Made by a program: the position numbers and the translations under genes
The notes under the pieces: model-generated
Seen by the model: only the letters and a program-made list of their open reading frames with translations
The model's database searches: none
Told to the model about the DNA's origin: nothing
Shown here: piece after piece, positions 5,971-9,543 of the stretch
Position numbering within the stretch: position 1 is the first letter of the stretch
How the letters are laid out: each line of letters starts with the position of its first letter
NCBI GenBank assembly: GCA_031367285.1
Contig: JANLPN010000130.1
Coordinates: forward strand, 1-9,543
DNA length: 9,543 nucleotides
Source: CAISIP01 sp031367285
Lineage (GTDB): Bacteria > Pseudomonadota > Gammaproteobacteria > Burkholderiales > Burkholderiaceae_C
Direction: 5' to 3'

Positions 5971-7344
5971 ATGACTGCCCCCCACCCACCAGATCAGCCG
6001 CTCCCCAGGCTGGTTACCGGATCCACCTTGAAACACGTCATCTCCATGACGGCGGCGGGCGCCGCAGGGCTGATTGCGGTGTTCGCGGTGGAGGCGCTGA
6101 GCCTTTTCTATATTTCGCTGCTGGGCCAGCAGGAGCTGACGGCGGCCCTGGGTTATGCCGGCACGCTGCTGTTTTTTGCCACCTCGGTGTCGATCGGGTT
6201 GTCGATTGCCGCCAGCGCGCTCACATCGCGTGCACTGGGGCGCGGCCGGCGCGACCTGGCCAACCAGATCGCCGGCGCCTCGCTGGTGCTGATCGTGGCC
6301 GTGATGGCGCTGCTGGCCTGCATCGCCTACCCTTTGCTGGAGCCCACGGTGCGTTTGCTGGGCGCTACCGGCCATACCGCCGAACTCACGCGCAAGGTGA
6401 TGCTTATCGTGCTGCCATCCTGGCCGCTGCTGGGCGCCGGCATGTGCCTGTCGGGTCTGTTACGGGCGGTGGGCGACGCACGGCGCTCGATGTACGTGAC
6501 CCTGGGTGCGGCAGCGGCAGCCGTCGTGTTGGATCCTTTGCTGATTTTTGGATGGGGCCTGGGGCTGGAGGGTGCGGCGTTCTCCACCCTGCTGGCGCGC
6601 CTGGTGATGGTGCTGGTTGGCTTGTATGGCGTGTTGCGCATCCATGGCCTGTTTGCCCGCCCGCGTCTGGCCTTTGTGGTGGCGGAATTCAAACCGTTCA
6701 TGGCCATCGGCCTGCCGGCCGTGTTGACGCAGATCGCCACCCCGGTAGGCAACGCCTACGTCACCGGGACCATGTCGGCTTTCGGCGATGACGCGGTCGC
6801 CGGGTGGGCGGTGATCCAGCGCATCATCCCGGTGGCGTTCGGCCTGCTGTTTGCGTTGTCGGGCGCCGTGGGCCCCATCATCGGGCAGAACTACGGCGCC
6901 ATGCGTTTCGACCGCGTGGTGTCCACGCTGCGCGACAGCCTCAAGGTGACGCTGGTCTACGTCCTGTGTGTCTGGCTCCTGCTCGCGCTGTTCGCGCCGC
7001 TCATTGCCGACCTGTTCCGCGCCAAACAACAGGCCCACGAACTGATCGTGTTCTTCTGCGTGTTCGTGGCTGGCAGCTTCCTGTTTAATGGCGCGCTGTT
7101 TGTGGCCAATGCGGCCTTCAACAACCTCGGTTTCGCCTTTTATTCGACCGCCTTGAACTGGGGTCGATCAACACTGGGCGTGATCCCGTTTGTCTGGCTT
7201 GGGCAATACTGGTTTGGTGCCAAAGGCGCTCTGGCCGGCTACGGTCTGGGCGTGGTGGTGTTTGGGGTGGCCGGCTGCATGCTGTGTTTTCGGGTTGTGG
7301 CACAACTCCAGGTCAAGGCCGGGCCTGAAGCCGCGCCGGCTTGA
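5971..7344 (+). CDS. MATE family efflux transporter
   Basis: Inner-membrane cation-coupled exporter of the multidrug and toxic compound extrusion family. The 457 residues and about 12 hydrophobic segments fit the family. The N-terminal segment PRLVTGSTLKHVISMTAAGA (12-31) leads into the first span, which ends in FAVEALSLFYISLLG (38-52). GNAYVTGTMSAFG (260-272) opens the second half, and GPIIGQNYGA (301-310) is a hallmark. The two halves repeat: residues 161-210 (SGLLRAVGD onward) correspond to about 380-427 in the C-half. In family members I recall, the first-span acidic residue is usually Asp (VD-L); here it is Glu41, a conservative change. Exported substrates cannot be predicted. The ATG at 5971 lacks a Shine-Dalgarno sequence, and a 6-bp inverted repeat (TGGCGG 5947-5952 with CCGCCA 5966-5971) covers it. 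The gene is convergent with the downstream hydrolase, with 27 bases between stops. Confidence 0.92.
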   Translation: MTAPHPPDQPLPRLVTGSTLKHVISMTAAGAAGLIAVFAVEALSLFYISLLGQQELTAALGYAGTLLFFATSVSIGLSIAASALTSRALGRGRRDLANQIAGASLVLIVAVMALLACIAYPLLEPTVRLLGATGHTAELTRKVMLIVLPSWPLLGAGMCLSGLLRAVGDARRSMYVTLGAAAAAVVLDPLLIFGWGLGLEGAAFSTLLARLVMVLVGLYGVLRIHGLFARPRLAFVVAEFKPFMAIGLPAVLTQIATPVGNAYVTGTMSAFGDDAVAGWAVIQRIIPVAFGLLFALSGAVGPIIGQNYGAMRFDRVVSTLRDSLKVTLVYVLCVWLLLALFAPLIADLFRAKQQAHELIVFFCVFVAGSFLFNGALFVANAAFNNLGFAFYSTALNWGRSTLGVIPFVWLGQYWFGAKGALAGYGLGVVVFGVAGCMLCFRVVAQLQVKAGPEAAPA

Positions 7345-7371
7345 AGAGCTACTGTTGTCCCCGGCCCGCCT

Positions 7372-8100
7372 TTAGTCGCGGCCCGCCTTCACCACCGCGT
7401 CTGCAATCGTCTCGGGATCGGTGAACCAGATTTCGTGGCTACCCTGGCACTCCACCAGACGGAACAGGCCCAGACGCTCGGACAACCTCGGATGCCACGG
7501 CATGCCATGCGGCAGCGCGGTGTCCTGCTGGCAGTTGACATAGGACTTGCCTATCTGCAAGGCAGCCAGCGGGGCTTTGAGCGAAATCTTGTCGGTAAAG
7601 GTTTTGTAGGGTTGCAGGTTAAGCCGCTCAAAGGCCGAAGTGGCCAGCGCCAGATCGGCGTCGTTGATAAATGCCTCGCGCCAAATCGGAAACGGCAGCA
7701 TCACCGCGCCGTTGCTCCCCGCGGCCAGGGCGTCGAACAATTGCACGTACTGCGGCGGGACCATGTCGTTGAGCGATTCGCCGGGCAGCGGCACAAAGGC
7801 ATTGACATAAACGAGGCGGCGAATGCGCTCAGGCACCAGGTCAACGGCGCGCGAGATCACCATGCCGCCATAACTGTGGCCTACCAGACGTACGTCGTGC
7901 AGGTCCTGCGTGCGCAGGTAGTCACAGAGCGAATTCGCGGCGTCCTCCAGACCGATAGCGCTACGGTCATCACCGGGCCGGTTGCCGGCCAGGGTGGGGC
8001 AATACACGGTGTGGCCCTGTTTGCGGATGATCTCCGCGGTCGGCTCGATTTCCGCGCCGGTGTGCCAGGCACCGTGAACCAGAACATAGGTGTCACTCAT
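7372..8100 (-). CDS. Alpha/beta hydrolase (plant methylesterase / hydroxynitrile lyase-like)
   Basis: Predicted soluble serine hydrolase of 242 residues with no signal peptide. The oxyanion segment is VLVHGAWH (6-13), and the nucleophile elbow GHSYGG places Ser76. YVNCQQD offers Asp192 as acid, and GSHEIWF offers His221, so the catalytic triad is complete. The short cap and the DLALATSAFERL segment (148-159) resemble the plant salicylic acid-binding esterase and hydroxynitrile lyase group and bacterial ester hydrolases of the same family. It is transcribed leftwards 31 bases after the dioxygenase beta subunit, with AAGGAGA (8111-8105) well placed before its ATG, so it probably belongs to the same operon. 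A role in freeing an aromatic acid from an ester, amide or similar conjugate for the dioxygenase is plausible, but the substrate is unknown. Other alpha/beta hydrolase activities, including C-C bond cleavage, are not excluded. Confidence 0.87.
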   Translation of the reverse strand: MSDTYVLVHGAWHTGAEIEPTAEIIRKQGHTVYCPTLAGNRPGDDRSAIGLEDAANSLCDYLRTQDLHDVRLVGHSYGGMVISRAVDLVPERIRRLVYVNAFVPLPGESLNDMVPPQYVQLFDALAAGSNGAVMLPFPIWREAFINDADLALATSAFERLNLQPYKTFTDKISLKAPLAALQIGKSYVNCQQDTALPHGMPWHPRLSERLGLFRLVECQGSHEIWFTDPETIADAVVKAGRD

Positions 8101-8104
8101 CTTG

Positions 8105-8111
8105 TCTCCTT
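8105..8111 (-). promoter_or_regulatory. Ribosome binding site of the alpha/beta hydrolase
   Basis: Read on the minus strand, AAGGAGA at 8111-8105 lies four bases before the ATG at 8100. It is a near-perfect Shine-Dalgarno sequence in the 31-base gap after the beta subunit gene and fixes the hydrolase start. Confidence 0.8.
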
Positions 8112-8131
8112 GGATTGAAAGTCAGCGGGAT

Positions 8132-8614
8132 TCAGATCGGGTAGATGATCGAATTCGGAATCATCTCACTGTCGTAAACACATACACGCGACGCGAACTT
8201 GAAGCCTTCGGCGGTCCGGACAATAGTGTCGAGGGTGCGGCCCACGTTGAACACGGTGGTCAACTCCGACAGTTTGGTGCGGAACACCCCATAGTTGGCC
8301 TCGCAGTCCCAGCGATCGGGTTCGACGCGCAGCAGGCGCGGTACGCCGACCACATGGCGCTGGTAATACGGGTCGTGGAACAGCGTCTCGCGGACCGCGT
8401 AAGCACGGTCCTTGAGCATGCCCTTGCTCTCGAACGCCAGTGTGGCCAGCGGCAGGCCGCGTTCATGGTTCTCGCGCGGCACCAGCCGGTAAATGCAGTC
8501 TTCGGTAAAAAACTCGCACCAGCCGTCGAAGTCCCCGGCATCCAGCGTGCTGGCGTAAGTCGCATAAAGTTGCGTCAGTGCAAGGTAGTCCGCAAAATCC
8601 ATGTTCACATTCAC
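8132..8614 (-). CDS. Aromatic-ring-hydroxylating dioxygenase, beta (small) subunit
   Basis: Structural small subunit of a Rieske non-heme iron oxygenase, forming the alpha3beta3 complex with the product of the gene just upstream. The 160-residue protein has the SnoaL/NTF2-like cone fold pattern: an N-terminal helix (MDFADYLALTQLYATYAS), then DGWCEFFTEDCIYRL, the HDPYYQRHVVG strand region and the C-terminal VYDSEMIPNSIIYPI. The last segments are what I recall for small subunits of the salicylate 5-hydroxylase (NagH) / anthranilate dioxygenase (AndAd) type. It has no metal ligands, as expected. The start is chosen as GTG at 8614, because GGAGG (8626-8622) sits seven bases upstream and the GTG overlaps the alpha TGA stop as GTGA. 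The ATG at 8602 would be four codons shorter with a poor 19-base spacing. An ATG at 8641 would lie deep inside the alpha gene. Confidence 0.9.
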   Translation of the reverse strand: MNVNMDFADYLALTQLYATYASTLDAGDFDGWCEFFTEDCIYRLVPRENHERGLPLATLAFESKGMLKDRAYAVRETLFHDPYYQRHVVGVPRLLRVEPDRWDCEANYGVFRTKLSELTTVFNVGRTLDTIVRTAEGFKFASRVCVYDSEMIPNSIIYPI

Positions 8615-9543
8615 GATTCGGCCTCCATCACTTCGCGCCAATAGCGGTACATGCCGCGGATCAGCGTCTCGGTCACCATATGGTCGGTGTCGCCCACGTC
8701 GCGGCCGCCCAGTTCCACCAGCGCGCGGTGAAACGGCTTGCTCTCAAAACCGGACTGCGAGAACTCGATCACCTCGCCGTCGTCGGCCGACACAAAACCG
8801 GCCGGGCCGAACAGATTGGCCTGGCGCAAACGGCGCCGTGTCATCTCTTCGCTGTCGTCCTCAAAACCAAAATGTGTCCACTCGAAGTTGAAGTTGCCAA
8901 AGCCGTCGGGCTGGATATGGCGGGTGGACACGCTGTTGACCTGCTGCTGCAGGATCACACTCGGGAACAGCGTGGTCATCACCGCCGTAGGGCCGCCCCA
9001 CCAGTCCTCGGGAACGATGTCCAGGAAACGCGGGTCGTGCAGTTGCATGCTTTCCTTGAAGCTGGATACCTGGGTCACCTGCGCCGCTTTACCGGCCTGG
9101 CCGCGCGTGGACACCATGGCGGCATGCCGGTGGTGGGCGTCCATCTTGAGCTCCGACTTGTTGTCGGCGCGCCAGAGGCCGAAGGTCACGAACCAGCTGT
9201 GCAACAGCCCCGGGTGGTAAGGATCCTTGATGTTCTCCTGCATCAGTTTCCAGTTGCCCGGAATACGCTGGCGGTTGTAGCCCAGCACCCTGAGCTTGCG
9301 GCCATTGAAAAGCCGGTCAAAGTAGCCCAGGATCACAGGGCCCATGAAGTCTTCCAGCGACTCCACGCCGTGGTCAAACGAGGCAAACACGACCCCACCG
9401 CGGCAGGCCACCTTGAGTTTGGTCAGGCCATGGTCGGCCGTGTCAAAGTCCGCCGGCATGCCGCCATGGACCTTACCCTCCTGGCGCACGCCACGGCGGA
9501 ACGGCACACCCTGCAGATCACCCTGCAGCGTGTAGCTCCACTG
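8611..9543 (-). CDS. Aromatic-ring-hydroxylating dioxygenase, alpha (large) subunit, partial
   Basis: Catalytic subunit of a Rieske non-heme iron oxygenase, which uses O2 and electrons from a ferredoxin/reductase to hydroxylate an aromatic ring. The reading frame is open to the window edge and begins QWSYTLQGDLQG, the part that directly follows the second Rieske cysteine-histidine motif. About 310 residues are visible, with roughly the first 110-130, including the Rieske 2Fe-2S ligands, outside. The mononuclear iron site is present: NWKLMQENIKDPYHPGLLH gives the bridging Asp (9225-9223) and two His ligands (9216-9214 and 9201-9199). An Asp in SADDGEV (8784-8779) is the likely third ligand. 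GPAGFVSADDGE and the C-terminal layout resemble, from memory, terephthalate (TphA2), anthranilate (AndAc) and salicylate 5-hydroxylase (NagG) large subunits. The substrate stays open. A start at the internal ATG at 9507 is not real, because homology continues upstream. The beta gene overlaps its stop by four bases. Confidence 0.92.
   Translation of the reverse strand, partial: QWSYTLQGDLQGVPFRRGVRQEGKVHGGMPADFDTADHGLTKLKVACRGGVVFASFDHGVESLEDFMGPVILGYFDRLFNGRKLRVLGYNRQRIPGNWKLMQENIKDPYHPGLLHSWFVTFGLWRADNKSELKMDAHHRHAAMVSTRGQAGKAAQVTQVSSFKESMQLHDPRFLDIVPEDWWGGPTAVMTTLFPSVILQQQVNSVSTRHIQPDGFGNFNFEWTHFGFEDDSEEMTRRRLRQANLFGPAGFVSADDGEVIEFSQSGFESKPFHRALVELGGRDVGDTDHMVTETLIRGMYRYWREVMEAES
8622..8626 (-). 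promoter_or_regulatory. Ribosome binding site deciding the beta subunit GTG start
   Basis: On the minus strand GGAGG (8626-8622) lies within the last codons of the alpha subunit gene, seven bases before GTG at 8614. This spacing supports the GTG start and translational coupling with the alpha gene, whose stop codon occupies 8613-8611. Confidence 0.65.

Noticed and set aside
5287..6375. 362-codon open frame on the minus strand across proA and the MATE gene
   Set aside because: Composition is low-complexity (Gly, His, Arg, Gln) and it is antisense to two well-supported genes; it has no plausible start region or motif.
7345..7371. Bidirectional terminator between the convergent MATE and hydrolase genes
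   Set aside because: The 27-base gap shows no inverted repeat of useful length and no T-run in either direction.
7435..8118. 227-codon + strand frame opposite the alpha/beta hydrolase
   Set aside because: The minus-strand hydrolase has a full catalytic triad and a strong ribosome binding site. The + strand frame shows no motif.
8611..9507. Dioxygenase alpha subunit starting at the ATG at 9507
   Set aside because: The open frame and the family match (QWSYTLQGDLQG) continue to the window edge, so the true start lies beyond 9543 and the gene is partial.

Overview
The window looks like chromosomal DNA of a GC-rich betaproteobacterium, most likely a member of the Comamonadaceae (Rhodoferax/Polaromonas/Variovorax type). 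This placement rests on base composition, on the style of the ProA and HolA proteins and on the presence of a Rieske-type aromatic dioxygenase. It is an inference from memory of these families, not a database result. The window is almost fully coding: the longest gap between genes is 64 bases (31-94), so there is no large unexplained intergenic stretch.

Left part (1-3465, + strand): a histidine / lysine-arginine-ornithine ABC importer operon. It comprises the last codons of the periplasmic binding protein (hisJ/argT/aotJ type), the two inner-membrane permeases HisQ and HisM, a zinc-dependent M14-type deacylase-like protein (succinylglutamate desuccinylase/aspartoacylase family), and the ATPase HisP. 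The order J-Q-M-hydrolase-P is the one I recall for the Pseudomonas aeruginosa arginine/ornithine operon aotJQMOP, where the role of the hydrolase (AotO) is not settled.

Middle part (3495-7344, + strand): two housekeeping genes, holA (delta subunit of the DNA polymerase III clamp loader) and proA (gamma-glutamyl phosphate reductase of proline synthesis), followed by a MATE-family efflux transporter. The gaps between these genes hold small hairpins that could separate the transcription units. The best is an 11-bp bulged hairpin directly after proA.

Right part (7372-9543, - strand): an aromatic-catabolism type cluster read right to left. It has the C-terminal three quarters of a Rieske ring-hydroxylating oxygenase alpha subunit (running off the window), its beta subunit (GTG start overlapping the alpha stop codon), and an alpha/beta hydrolase of the plant methylesterase / hydroxynitrile lyase-like type. 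The oxygenase resembles the salicylate 5-hydroxylase / anthranilate / terephthalate dioxygenase group. The hydrolase could release an aromatic acid from an ester for the oxygenase to hydroxylate, but the substrate cannot be read from sequence. This cluster converges on the MATE gene with 27 bases between stop codons. Unlike the + strand genes, both of its visible internal starts have clear Shine-Dalgarno sequences.

I see no RNA genes, CRISPR arrays, insertion sequences or prophage signs. The most interesting items are the deacylase inside the amino-acid transporter operon and the pairing of esterase with oxygenase. I did not find a convincing wholly new system.
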